Origin: Microvirga antarctica | Lineage (GTDB): Bacteria > Pseudomonadota > Alphaproteobacteria > Rhizobiales > Beijerinckiaceae | Reading direction: 5' to 3' | DNA: 64,000 nt | NCBI RefSeq assembly: GCF_017921815.1 | Contig: NZ_JAGEMM010000007.1 | Location: 163,358 to 227,357 of the forward strand | In this document: positions 33,646 to 41,789 of the stretch, in pieces | Layout: every line of letters starts with the position of its first letter | Numbering within the stretch: the first letter of the stretch is position 1 | Notes under the pieces: model-generated | Databases searched by the model: none | What the model was told of the DNA's origin: nothing | What the model saw: the letters and a program-made list of their open reading frames with translations, nothing else | Translations under genes and position numbers: made by a program

Positions 33646-34485
33646 ATGCTGAGCAAGGCAACAATGAACCGGTCTTGGCAGGGACAGTCGATGCCCCGGA
33701 CGGCGTCAGGTCGGTCTTCTCTCGTTGAGCCGCTCCCCCATCACATCAGCTGTGACGCCGTTCATGTGGCTTTTCGTGCTGATCCGGAAATCATCGCGGC
33801 GTTTCTTCCACCGGGATTGGAACCGTTGGAGTCAGGCGAGGGCTGGGCCATGGTTGCCGAGATGGCAAAGGTCAGTCTCTCTGCTCCGGACCAGGCATGG
33901 AAGGACCCGGCGCGCTCTTCCTACAACGAAGGTGTTGTGGGGTTCTACTGCCGGTTTGGCGAGAAGATCGGGCGGTATACGGCGTTTGTTTGGGTCGATC
34001 GCGACTGGTCCATGGGCATGGGACCCATCTTCGGCTGGTCGAAGCGGCTTGCTCAGGTCGACCGTTCGCGATTGCAGGGGTGCAACCCGGCATTTTCGTC
34101 AATGGGTCCGGGCGCTGTTGCGGGAGGGACGGTCAGCCGCTACGGCACCTCCGTCCTGCGCCTTTCAGTCCATGTCCCGGAGGATGCGCAAGCCATTCAA
34201 GCGTTGCCTGGTCATGCTGCCAGTACATTTCTGCATCGCTACATCGCAAGCCCCAGCCCTGATGTCCCTGATATCGAGCAGCTTTTCGAGCTGACCCTCG
34301 ACAACATGTCCATGTCCCCGGTCTGGCCCGGGCAAGGCGCCATCGCTTTTGGCCATGCGGATGACGAGGAACTGCGCGCACTGGGCGACGTGGATGTCAC
34401 GGGCGGGTATCTCTATCAGCGTGGTTGGACGACGGCGCCCAAAGCTCGCCTCCTTTACGATTACGGTCCCGGTGCGAACCGTTGA
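33646..34485 (+). CDS. Acetoacetate decarboxylase-family protein
   Basis: A 279-residue ADC-fold protein. The N-terminal half contains HISCDAVHVAFRADPEIIAAFLPPGLEPLESGEGWAMV in pieces, and the centre has GMGPIFGWSKRLAQVD. The Lys in WSKR aligns with the Schiff-base Lys of acetoacetate decarboxylase, but the second Lys of the usual K-K pair is Arg here, as in ADC-like relatives with hydratase or aldol chemistry. Family length is normal. The start at 33646 follows the palindrome; 33664 is a possible alternative. It sits between the GntR gene and the second binding protein, so its substrate is probably a keto acid of that pathway. Confidence 0.82.
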   Translation: MLSKATMNRSWQGQSMPRTASGRSSLVEPLPHHISCDAVHVAFRADPEIIAAFLPPGLEPLESGEGWAMVAEMAKVSLSAPDQAWKDPARSSYNEGVVGFYCRFGEKIGRYTAFVWVDRDWSMGMGPIFGWSKRLAQVDRSRLQGCNPAFSSMGPGAVAGGTVSRYGTSVLRLSVHVPEDAQAIQALPGHAASTFLHRYIASPSPDVPDIEQLFELTLDNMSMSPVWPGQGAIAFGHADDEELRALGDVDVTGGYLYQRGWTTAPKARLLYDYGPGANR

Positions 34486-34525
34486 GGCCTGCCTGCCGAT
34501 CAACGATTAAAAAAGAGGGATATAC

Positions 34526-35551
34526 ATGAAGACCATCCACCGTCGACATCTGCTGCAGGGCTCGCTTGCACTGGCTGGATCCGCCGTGCTTTCCCCGGCA
34601 TTGACGCGCCATGCATTGGCGCAAGCTCCTCAGAAAATCAGATATCTCACGCCGTTCGGTTTCATCTTTGGTTTCTCAGAAGTGCTTTACGGCCAGACGG
34701 GAGGCTTTTTTGCAAAGCAGGGCCTCGATGTTGACGTGGAAGGCGGACGTGGTTCTGCGATGGCCGTTCAGCAGGTCACTGCAGGCAACACCCTGATTTC
34801 ACGGACGGGCGGAACAGACCTGATCAAGGCATATGCCAAGGACCCCTCCATTGTGGCTGTCGGTGAGTGCTACCAGAAGGACATCTTCTACATCATCAGC
34901 CATGCCGACAAGCCGATCAAATCGCCAATGGACATGGCCGGTAAGACCATTGGCATCGTGTCGAACGGAGGAGCGACTGAGAACCTTCTCGATATGATGC
35001 TCGTCAGCAAAAACGTGCCGATCGCTGATGTCCGCCGCGAAGTCGTTGGCAACGCGCCGACGGCTTTCGAGTTCATCAAGCTCGGCCGTATCGATGCCTT
35101 CATGGCGACCAATGACACGCTGTTTGCCCTGCAGACAGACAAACAACCCGTGAGTGCGTTCTCGGCCGACGAGTTCGCGCCTTCTCCGGGCCAGGTCTAC
35201 ATGGTTTCGAAGAAAGCGCTGGAGGCACAGACGGAAACCATCGCCAAGTTCATGCGCGGCGGTCACGCGGCCATCGGCGATATGATCGAAAAGCGAGCCA
35301 ATCTTCTTCCTGTTATCGAGTCGATGACCAAGGTGTTCGATCTCTCCGAAGCCCGGCGCCCCGACAAGGGCGTGTCGATTCTCGCCAATGCCATCACGAC
35401 GACTTTTGAGCCCCCATTCCGGGACAAGTTTGCGTCAAAGCCGGGTCCGTGGGAATCGGCCTATGACCTGATGGTCAAGGCGAAGATCATCACGCCATTG
35501 AACGACCGCGGCTTTTACAACGACAAGGCCCGGAGCCTGGCGTTCGGATAA
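34526..35551 (+). CDS. NitT/TauT-type ABC substrate-binding protein (copy 2)
   Basis: A 341-residue paralogue of the protein at 28172-29188. It has a Tat-like twin-arginine leader (IHRRHLLQGSLALAGSAV), then TPFGFIFGFSEVLYGQTGGFF, GGRGSAMAVQQVTAGN, SRTGGTDLIKAYAKDP and AGKTIGIVSNGGATENLLDMML, nearly the same order and wording as copy 1. It differs at the C-terminus, where a segment (NAITTTFEPPFRDKFASKPGPWE) replaces part of copy 1. AAAGAGGGA lies upstream of the ATG. It is followed 4 bases after the stop by the isochorismatase-like gene. Confidence 0.92.
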   Translation: MKTIHRRHLLQGSLALAGSAVLSPALTRHALAQAPQKIRYLTPFGFIFGFSEVLYGQTGGFFAKQGLDVDVEGGRGSAMAVQQVTAGNTLISRTGGTDLIKAYAKDPSIVAVGECYQKDIFYIISHADKPIKSPMDMAGKTIGIVSNGGATENLLDMMLVSKNVPIADVRREVVGNAPTAFEFIKLGRIDAFMATNDTLFALQTDKQPVSAFSADEFAPSPGQVYMVSKKALEAQTETIAKFMRGGHAAIGDMIEKRANLLPVIESMTKVFDLSEARRPDKGVSILANAITTTFEPPFRDKFASKPGPWESAYDLMVKAKIITPLNDRGFYNDKARSLAFG

Positions 35552-35555
35552 ATCG

Positions 35556-36161
35556 ATGAGAACCCTTCTTCTTCTGATCGATCTGCAACGGGCTTTCTGC
35601 GACGAGAATGGGTCGACGGGTCTACAGGGGCGTGATGTGACGCCCCTGGCTGCCGCCGCGCAGGAATGCCAACGTCTGGCCGTGATCGCGCATGCGCACG
35701 ACGTTCCCGTCGCCTGGACGCGCATGATGCTGAGGCCCGACTACTCTGATGGCGGGACGTTGCTCGCAATGCGACCCAATCTCGCTCGCATCGGTGCCCT
35801 CCGCGCGGGCACCCCGGACGTTGACCTGTCCGGTCTCGTGACGCCGGGTGAGAGTGATCTCATCATCGACAAGCCGCGCTACTCCAGCGTCTACGCCACA
35901 TCGCTGGAGGCGCATCTGCGGGCAATGCGGATCGACCGCGTCGTGGTCGGCGGCGTGACGACATCCATGTGCGTCGAGACGACTGTTCGCGACCTCTCGC
36001 AGCGCGACTACGAGGTCATCGTTGCACAGGAAGCCTGCGCCGATTTCGACGACTCTCGCCATCAGGCTTCTCTCGAAGCGATGGCCTTTGGTTTTGCCCC
36101 GATTGCTCGAAAAGACGAAGCCGCGGCCGCACTCTTCCAAGACAGCTGGCGGCAAAACTAA
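35556..36161 (+). CDS. Isochorismatase-family cysteine hydrolase
   Basis: A 201-residue hydrolase of the isochorismatase/nicotinamidase superfamily. The catalytic triad is visible: Asp9 in LLIDLQRAF, Lys106 in IIDKPRYSS and Cys139 in GGVTTSMCVETT with the usual cis-peptide region before it. Members cleave amide, N-carbamoyl or vinyl-ether bonds; with nitrilase and amidohydrolases nearby, an amide-bond cleavage step is plausible. It starts 4 bases after the second binding protein and ends 26 before the amidohydrolase. Confidence 0.92.
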   Translation: MRTLLLLIDLQRAFCDENGSTGLQGRDVTPLAAAAQECQRLAVIAHAHDVPVAWTRMMLRPDYSDGGTLLAMRPNLARIGALRAGTPDVDLSGLVTPGESDLIIDKPRYSSVYATSLEAHLRAMRIDRVVVGGVTTSMCVETTVRDLSQRDYEVIVAQEACADFDDSRHQASLEAMAFGFAPIARKDEAAAALFQDSWRQN

Positions 36162-36187
36162 TCCCCATACACGGAGCTATGTGATCC

Positions 36188-37048
36188 ATGCCACCGATCA
36201 TCGACGTCTCGGTCAACTTCAAGCCGCACACACAGCTCAAGCTCTATGACGTCCTAGGGATCGATCGAGCCACCGCCAAAGGCGTCGACCCCGACGCCTA
36301 CATTGCGGAGATGGACCGCAACGGTGTCGCCATGTCCGGCCTGATCGCAAACGTGGTTCAGGATGGCGTTCGGGGCGATCTGCTCGCGACCCATGTGGAT
36401 GAGGTGTACCCTGTTTTGCAGAAGCATCCGGACCGCTTCTTCGGATGGGTCGGCATCAATCCGTTAGGTGGCCGAGAGACGTTGCGCTACATGGAATATG
36501 CCGTGAAAGAACTCGGCTTTATCGGCGTGCACGTCTATCCGCACTGGTTCGGCGTGCCCATCAACGATCGGACCTATTGGCCAATATACTCGAAATGTTG
36601 CGAGTTGAACGTCCCCATCACGATCCAGGTCGGACGACAGTCGCCGCGGTCCGGCGCTCGCCTGTGCGCGCGGCCGATCTGGCTGGATGAAGTGGCGTTC
36701 GAGTTTCCGGAACTGACCATTATCGGCCTCCACATTGGTGTTCCGTGGGACTCGGAGATGACCAGTGTCGTCTGGTCCTACGAGAATGTCTACATCATGG
36801 CAGATGCACATCCGCCCCGGTCTTGGTCAAGGCATATGGTCGACTTCATCGCACAGCGCGACTGGGGAAATCGCGATGGCATGGACCGCGTCATGTGGGG
36901 AACCGACTGGCCCGTTCAGAACCTTACCCAATCCATCGAGGAAGTTCGTGCACTCGATATCCCCGAGGAGGCGAAAGCCAAGATTCTCGGCACAAACGCA
37001 ATCCGCATCCTGAAACTTCCCGTGTCGCTCGACAGCAAGGCAGGGTGA
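36188..37048 (+). CDS. Amidohydrolase-2 family protein (ACMSD-like), copy 1
   Basis: A 286-residue TIM-barrel protein of the amidohydrolase-2/ACMSD group, which includes decarboxylases and hydratases of aromatic-degradation intermediates. Visible anchors are GFIGVHVYPHWFGVPINDR, a His in IGLHIGVPWDSEM and a late GTDWPVQNLTQSIEEV with the catalytic-type Asp. The usual N-terminal His-x-His metal pair is absent: the corresponding segment is IDVSVNFKPH. It is a paralogue of the convergent gene at 37080. RBS ACGGAG lies about 12 bases upstream of the ATG. Confidence 0.88.
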   Translation: MPPIIDVSVNFKPHTQLKLYDVLGIDRATAKGVDPDAYIAEMDRNGVAMSGLIANVVQDGVRGDLLATHVDEVYPVLQKHPDRFFGWVGINPLGGRETLRYMEYAVKELGFIGVHVYPHWFGVPINDRTYWPIYSKCCELNVPITIQVGRQSPRSGARLCARPIWLDEVAFEFPELTIIGLHIGVPWDSEMTSVVWSYENVYIMADAHPPRSWSRHMVDFIAQRDWGNRDGMDRVMWGTDWPVQNLTQSIEEVRALDIPEEAKAKILGTNAIRILKLPVSLDSKAG

Positions 37049-37067
37049 CGAAGCCACCCCGCCTTTT
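37039..37067. terminator. Candidate terminator between convergent amidohydrolase genes
   Basis: GGC-A-GGGTG, a 7-base loop and CACCC-C-GCC form a stem with one mismatch followed by TTTT, at the very end of the 36188-37048 gene and 13 bases from the stop of its convergent paralogue. Confidence 0.45.
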
Positions 37068-37079
37068 GTTGAATCCCGA

Positions 37080-37946
37080 TCAGCCCTGCGGGAGCTTGTA
37101 AATTCGAGCAGCGTTATCTCGGAAAAATTTCTGCTTCACGGAAGGTTTGAGGTTCAGGGCAGCAATCTCCCGAGTCGTTCGCTCAAAATCCAGCACAGGG
37201 AAGTCGGTTCCGAAGATGACTTTGTCCTGACCATAACTGTTGATGAAATCGACGAAGCTCTGCGGCCAGTATTTGGGGCTATGAGCGTCTGAACCGATAA
37301 AGACATTCGGATGCTTCCAGGCCATCGCGATCATCTCGTCCGTCCACGGAATGCCCACATGGATTCCAATGAGTCGCAGTTCTGGGAAATCACAAGCAAT
37401 ACCGTCCAGTGTGATCGGTCGGCCGACACTGCGGGTGCGATGCTCGGGAGCATAGATCATCGACTGGCCGACCTGCAATTGGTAGGGAATGTCGAGCTCG
37501 ACGCATTTGGCGTAAAACGGGTAGTACTTGGCATCATCCGGCGGCAAGTCAAACCAGTGCGGATAGCAATGGGCTCCGATGAATCCGTCATCCTTGACCG
37601 CCCGCTCCAATGCCCTTACCCCATCCATGCCCTCGAACGGATCGATGCCTGCAAGCGCAGAAAACCGATCGGGATAGCGGGAAACAGCATTGGCAACGAT
37701 CGAATAAGGAAGATGGTAGCACCCGGGCAGGCCCACACGGCCCGCTTTCGGGGCGATCAAAAAACCCCGCTCAATTCCCGCACGATCCATTCGTTCGATC
37801 ATTGCCTCAAGAGAAATTCCGGACATCAGACCGCTATCGGCCTTCATCTTGCCGACGAAGAAGCCGGGCCCCCAATCGGGACGATGGGCCAAGGCCTCGG
37901 GCGTCCAAATATTTACCACCGCATCGATCATCTTCACGTCGGCCAT
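37080..37946 (-). CDS. Amidohydrolase-2 family protein, copy 2
   Basis: A 288-residue paralogue of the gene at 36188. Shared landmarks are GFIGAHCYPHWFDLPPDD, IGIHVGIPWTDEMIAMAW and GTDFPVLDFERTTREI with the terminal Asn-rich segment FFRDNAARIYKLP. As in copy 1, the N-terminal His-x-His is missing (IDAVVNIWTPEA). Having both paralogues back to back suggests two consecutive steps or two related substrates. It is divergent from the acyl-CoA ligase, with a perfect 15-base palindrome in the 65-base gap. Confidence 0.88.
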   Translation of the reverse strand: MADVKMIDAVVNIWTPEALAHRPDWGPGFFVGKMKADSGLMSGISLEAMIERMDRAGIERGFLIAPKAGRVGLPGCYHLPYSIVANAVSRYPDRFSALAGIDPFEGMDGVRALERAVKDDGFIGAHCYPHWFDLPPDDAKYYPFYAKCVELDIPYQLQVGQSMIYAPEHRTRSVGRPITLDGIACDFPELRLIGIHVGIPWTDEMIAMAWKHPNVFIGSDAHSPKYWPQSFVDFINSYGQDKVIFGTDFPVLDFERTTREIAALNLKPSVKQKFFRDNAARIYKLPQG

Positions 37947-37964
37947 GATGTCTTCCTTTTTCTG

Positions 37965-37979
37965 ATGCGGTCACCGCAT
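37965..37979. promoter_or_regulatory. Perfect palindrome ATGCGGT-C-ACCGCAT
   Basis: A perfect 7-1-7 palindrome in the centre of the 65-base divergent gap between an amidohydrolase (minus) and an acyl-CoA ligase (plus), the position expected for one operator controlling both. The regulator is not identifiable; it differs from the candidate GntR site. Confidence 0.55.
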
Positions 37980-38011
37980 TTTATCCACGTCTTTGTCAAG
38001 GATCACCCAAA

Positions 38012-39472
38012 ATGAATCTCGCGTCGGCTTTGATCACTCACGCTATGAGCCGCCCCGATCATCCAGCGATCGAGCAAGGCAACGTCATCACCTCCTATGC
38101 GCAGGCTGTAGAGATCATCGGTCGGCTTGCCGCTGTCCTGGGCGAACAAGGCATCAAGAAGGGCAACAGAGTGGGACTCTGTCTGTCCGACACTTCGGCG
38201 CATCTTCTGCTTCACTACGCAGTCGCCTGGCTGGGCGCCACGATCGTTCCCATCGATTTCCGCTGGAAGGCAACCGAGAAGGTCGCCGTGGTCAAGGCGT
38301 TTGGTTGCAAGATTGTCCTGATCGAGGCCGATGACGAGACCGCTCCCCTCATGCCGTCGCTGGTCTTCGATCCCAACTGGCAGAACGAAGAGCGGCCTGT
38401 GCCTGCGCCTGTTGACGAGGCGAACTTGCCGATTGTCCTGTCGCTGTCCTCCGGCACCACCGGTAGCCCTACTGGAGCCATGGTCACTCACGAGCAACTT
38501 TATGAGCGATTCATTTCGCAATGGGTTGGGATGGGATTCAACTCTTCGGATCGATACCTGCTTGCGACGCCACTCTATTTCGGTGGCGGCCGGTCCTTTG
38601 CCATGAGCATGCTCGCCGCTGGAGCGACCGTTCTGGTCCGCGCGACTGACCAGCGGGACGAGATTATCGCGATTGTCAACGAGCGCGATATTACCGCCCT
38701 GTTTTTGGTTCCGACTCAACTTGGCCGCTTGCTCGACGCCTGGGACGGCAACGGTATCGCCATGCCCAGCGTCAGATGTCTTGTGACGAGCGGTGCCGCC
38801 ATTCAACCCGACGACCGCCGCCGCGTGATCGAGCGACTGACGCCGAATTTGACTGACTATTACGCAACCAGTGAAGGAGGCGGAATCGCGGTCCTGTTGC
38901 CGCATGAGCAGCTGACATTTCCGGACACCGTCGGACGCCCGGCATTCAGAGTTGAGATCCAGGTCGTGGACGACGAAGATCGGCCGCTGCGCGCTGGCGA
39001 AGTGGGGCGGCTGCGCTATCGAGGGCCCGGCGTGTCGACGCAGTTGGTCGATGGGCAAGGTCGATCGACGACCGCGGAAGAAGGTGGCTGGTTCTCGCCC
39101 GGCGACCTCGCGCAGATCACGCCGCGCGGCCATGTGCGCCTTGTCGGACGCATCAAGGATGTCGTGATCCGCGGTGGGGTCAATATCTATCCGGTCGAGG
39201 TCGAATCCGTGTTGAGCGGCCATCCCGAGGTCGTCGAAGTTTGCGTCTTCGGTATGCCCGATCGGGATCTTGGCGAAGTCGTCGCGGCTGCCGTGGTGAA
39301 GCGGGCCGGTGCGACCTGCAGCGAGGACGACTTGCGGGCGCATGTGAAGGAGCGGCTCGCTTCTTACAAGACGCCAAAGCTCATCACATTTGTCGAGGCG
39401 CTGCCTCGAAATCCCAGTGGCAAGGTTGTCCGCACCGCGCTGAAAGCGCTCCTTGGCGTTCCCGATGCTTAG
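38012..39472 (+). CDS. Acyl-CoA synthetase (AMP-forming, class I adenylate-forming)
   Basis: A 486-residue adenylate-forming ligase, slightly short for the family. Core motifs are LSLSSGTTGSPTGAMVTH (P-loop), YYATSEGG (adenine pocket), GWFSPGDLAQITPRGH, the hinge GRIKDVVIRGGVNIYPVEVE and the C-terminal Lys in PRNPSGKVVR, all present, so an active ligase is expected. It activates a carboxylate with ATP and CoA. The carboxylate may be the product of the nitrilase or amidohydrolases. It is divergent from copy 2 of the amidohydrolase. Confidence 0.93.
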   Translation: MNLASALITHAMSRPDHPAIEQGNVITSYAQAVEIIGRLAAVLGEQGIKKGNRVGLCLSDTSAHLLLHYAVAWLGATIVPIDFRWKATEKVAVVKAFGCKIVLIEADDETAPLMPSLVFDPNWQNEERPVPAPVDEANLPIVLSLSSGTTGSPTGAMVTHEQLYERFISQWVGMGFNSSDRYLLATPLYFGGGRSFAMSMLAAGATVLVRATDQRDEIIAIVNERDITALFLVPTQLGRLLDAWDGNGIAMPSVRCLVTSGAAIQPDDRRRVIERLTPNLTDYYATSEGGGIAVLLPHEQLTFPDTVGRPAFRVEIQVVDDEDRPLRAGEVGRLRYRGPGVSTQLVDGQGRSTTAEEGGWFSPGDLAQITPRGHVRLVGRIKDVVIRGGVNIYPVEVESVLSGHPEVVEVCVFGMPDRDLGEVVAAAVVKRAGATCSEDDLRAHVKERLASYKTPKLITFVEALPRNPSGKVVRTALKALLGVPDA

Positions 39473-39533
39473 TCTCATTTTCCGATCCCGCGCGGAAGGC
39501 TCCTGCGTTGCCCGAAACATGATTTTGAAAGAC

Positions 39534-39577
39534 GGAAGTCCGCGCTGGAATGTTGACAATGGAAGTCTGCGCTCGAA
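39534..39577. repeat. Two imperfect 17-bp direct repeats, 27-bp period
   Basis: GGAAGTCCGCGCTGGAA (39534-39550) and GGAAGTCTGCGCTCGAA (39561-39577) differ at two positions and lie in the 290-base convergent gap between the ligase and the lyase. No gene is apparent in that gap. They may be a mobile-element remnant or a chance duplication. Confidence 0.4.
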
Positions 39578-39762
39578 ACCGCATCGCCAACGCGTGCTTG
39601 AATACCCAGGCGTTGCGTGGACATCATGAGAGCCAGACTGTGAGGCGGAATCATAACTCTTCAACCCGCGATAATGTCTAAGAACTCTGAAGAGGGGGCT
39701 GTGGGACCTCTCAAACTTCGGCTGCCACACCCGCATCCCGCGCGAGGGCCACTCCAGCGCGT

Positions 39763-40677
39763 CTACGCGGTTTCTGCCACTTCGGACTTATCTTCATCTT
39801 CGTAGGATTTTCCAAGCGCCAGCAGAGCGTTTGTGCCGATGACATCGTTCAGGCCATCGAAATCAAACATGCTGTCACGAAATGCGGCGTTGCTCCCGGT
39901 CTTGATGAGCGACCGATAATAGTCCTGCGCCGTTCGCGCGATCGCCCGGACAACTCCGCCCGGAAAGATGATGATGCTGAAACCCTGCTGCCCCAATTCA
40001 GCGGCCGAATAAAGCGGCGTCTGTCCTCCTTCCACCATGTTGGCCAGAAGGGGGCGGACATCACCGAGAGCATCGACGATTGCCTTCAGCTGCTCGGCGG
40101 ATTTTGGCGCTTCCACGAATAAGATATCGGCGCCCGCCTCGGCATAAAGATGCGCCCGCGCGATCGCAGCCTCGAGGCCCTCAATGGCTGCTGCATCGGT
40201 TCTGCCGATGATCAATGTTTCCTGGCTATGTCGCGCATCAACCGCTGCTCTGATTTTCCCGACCATCTCGGCTGCAGGAACAATCCTCTTTTCGGCAAGA
40301 TGACCGCAGCGTTTCGGAAAGGTCTGGTCCTCCAATTGGATCACGTTCGCGCCGGCTCGTTCAAACACCCTGACTGTCCGCTGAACGTTGAGCGCATTCC
40401 CGTATCCGGTGTCGGCATCAACGATCATGGGCGTCTCGACGCGGTCGCGGATAAGCGCGATGACTTCTGCAACCTCGGAGACTGATACCAACCCCACATC
40501 AGGACGCGCGAGGCGCGTATAGGCGATGGCGGCCCCGGACAAGTAGAGCGCCTCCGCGCCAGCTTGAGTTGCAAGGCTGGCTGTAAGGGCATCACAGATA
40601 CCCGGCGCGAGAATAGCACCGCGCGACAATCGGGCCGTGATTGTCGAGTCTCCGCGTCCGCTGTCTTCACGCGTCAT
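39763..40677 (-). CDS. PEP-mutase/isocitrate-lyase family C-C lyase
   Basis: A 304-residue TIM-barrel lyase of the isocitrate lyase/PEP mutase superfamily. Visible are GICDALTASLATQAGAEALYLSGAA, the Mg-binding DADTGYGN, the catalytic loop PKRCGHL with its Cys (the lyase signature rather than mutase), then GRTDA and FVEAP. Relatives are methylisocitrate lyase, dimethylmalate lyase and oxaloacetate hydrolase. The ATG at 40677 is preferred over an in-frame GTG at 40701. It may cleave the final branched acid of the adjacent pathway to pyruvate or similar. Confidence 0.9.
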   Translation of the reverse strand: MTREDSGRGDSTITARLSRGAILAPGICDALTASLATQAGAEALYLSGAAIAYTRLARPDVGLVSVSEVAEVIALIRDRVETPMIVDADTGYGNALNVQRTVRVFERAGANVIQLEDQTFPKRCGHLAEKRIVPAAEMVGKIRAAVDARHSQETLIIGRTDAAAIEGLEAAIARAHLYAEAGADILFVEAPKSAEQLKAIVDALGDVRPLLANMVEGGQTPLYSAAELGQQGFSIIIFPGGVVRAIARTAQDYYRSLIKTGSNAAFRDSMFDFDGLNDVIGTNALLALGKSYEDEDKSEVAETA

Positions 40678-40789
40678 TTTGAAATCCGTCCTGCGTGCCA
40701 CGCCGGAGGGCCGGCTACCGAATTATTTGAGTGTCTGAGCGGGCAAGCTGGGGACGACAATCCCGCCACATTGTTTCCCACTGTAGGGC

Positions 40790-40807
40790 TGTATGATAGA
40801 TGATACA
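40790..40807 (-). promoter_or_regulatory. Imperfect inverted repeat TGTATGA-TAGA-TGATACA
   Basis: Arms match at 6 of 7 positions. It lies 112 bases upstream of the lyase ATG on the minus strand and resembles the TTGTAT/ATACAA half-sites used by many GntR/FCD-type regulators, but no such regulator is adjacent. Confidence 0.35.
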
Positions 40808-41138
40808 AATCGTTCACGTCAAGCAACCGCGAGGGGTCTTGCAAGTGACATGTCCGCACGCCGTGCGGAGTCGCAATGAACAGCGGCGTGGCCCACCGCC
40901 GCCTTCTGCAGCATCCTCAGGAGCGGGCAACAGCATCAGTCTCTAGGACCCCTACGCCGGCACTCCCTTGCGTCACCTCGCCGTATCCAACGCGAGGGGC
41001 GCACGCTCCTTGACTAGATTGGTCAACCGAACGCAAATCGTGGCGCCTTGGTCGATTGCATGGTGTGATGCGATCGCAGCGCGCGTTGTCATTCTTCGCC
41101 TTTGGCTCGACGCCCGTCGGGTTCCAAACTAGGATACG
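40808..41138. other. Intergenic stretch without a recognisable gene
   Basis: About 330 bases between the divergently placed lyase and the small secreted protein. It is rich in short GC stretches, with a small inverted repeat TTGAC-N7-GTCAA around 41011. I see no coding signal, tRNA or mobile-element end. Confidence 0.4.
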
Positions 41139-41645
41139 ATGATGAGGCGATTTGTTTTCAGTCTTTGCTTTGCCATAGTGAGCTGGCTACCAGCGCAAGC
41201 GACGGAGGCCGTGACGCCGTTGGATATCGAGGCCGCCTTCTGCGTCGGCGTGTTAGAGCAACGCGCACAAGGGCTGGACCTGTCCGACGCGGCGGCGCGG
41301 GCGCGGGAGGTCAACAGATCAAAGGCTCGTCAGGCGGCTCAGGCCTATCTTGAGCAGCGTGGGCATCGTCTGAACGGTAGCCTGTTCGGAAGCAGCAGGC
41401 CCGTCCGCATTGCGCGTCGCCGCGGTGCAAGTGCGGTGGAAGCATGCCGGGCCGCGCGACAGAGCATCGGCATGCAGAGCTGTCGTTCGCAATGTGCGAG
41501 AAATCTGACAGCATCCAATGTCACCTCCACTCCCGGCGCGCTTGCCGCCTGCCGTCAGGATTGCGCAGACCGCAGGAGGCCCCTCCTCGATCAATGCCAG
41601 AAAGTAGTCGCGTGCAGGAGTGTCCGTCAGCGGCTTCCCATGTGA
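41139..41645 (+). CDS. Cysteine-rich secreted protein of unknown function
   Basis: A 168-residue exported protein. The N-terminus is a Sec signal peptide (MMRRFVFSLCFAIVSWLPAQA). The mature part is basic and holds eight cysteines, mostly near the C-terminus in a repeated spacing: CRSQC, CRQDC and CQKVVAC, suggesting disulfides in the periplasm. There are two adjacent ATG codons (41139 and 41142), with AGGA upstream. No known family is recognised. Confidence 0.65.
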   Translation: MMRRFVFSLCFAIVSWLPAQATEAVTPLDIEAAFCVGVLEQRAQGLDLSDAAARAREVNRSKARQAAQAYLEQRGHRLNGSLFGSSRPVRIARRRGASAVEACRAARQSIGMQSCRSQCARNLTASNVTSTPGALAACRQDCADRRRPLLDQCQKVVACRSVRQRLPM

Positions 41646-41789
41646 CCGACATGTGCTGGCAAGCGGGCTACTCCTGGACCTCGTCTTGGCGTGAAGCTTC
41701 ACGATTCGCTCGAAAGCGCTCCGGCGCAGCACAACGTCACGCTTCGCCCTCCGGACTCCTGCCGAAATCTGCCTCGCTACCCTCCCCCG

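Noticed and set aside
38003..39736. A 577-codon frame on the minus strand opposite the acyl-CoA ligase
   Set aside because: Antisense shadow: the + strand has every adenylate-forming motif, and this translation is rich in Arg/His/Asp without motifs.
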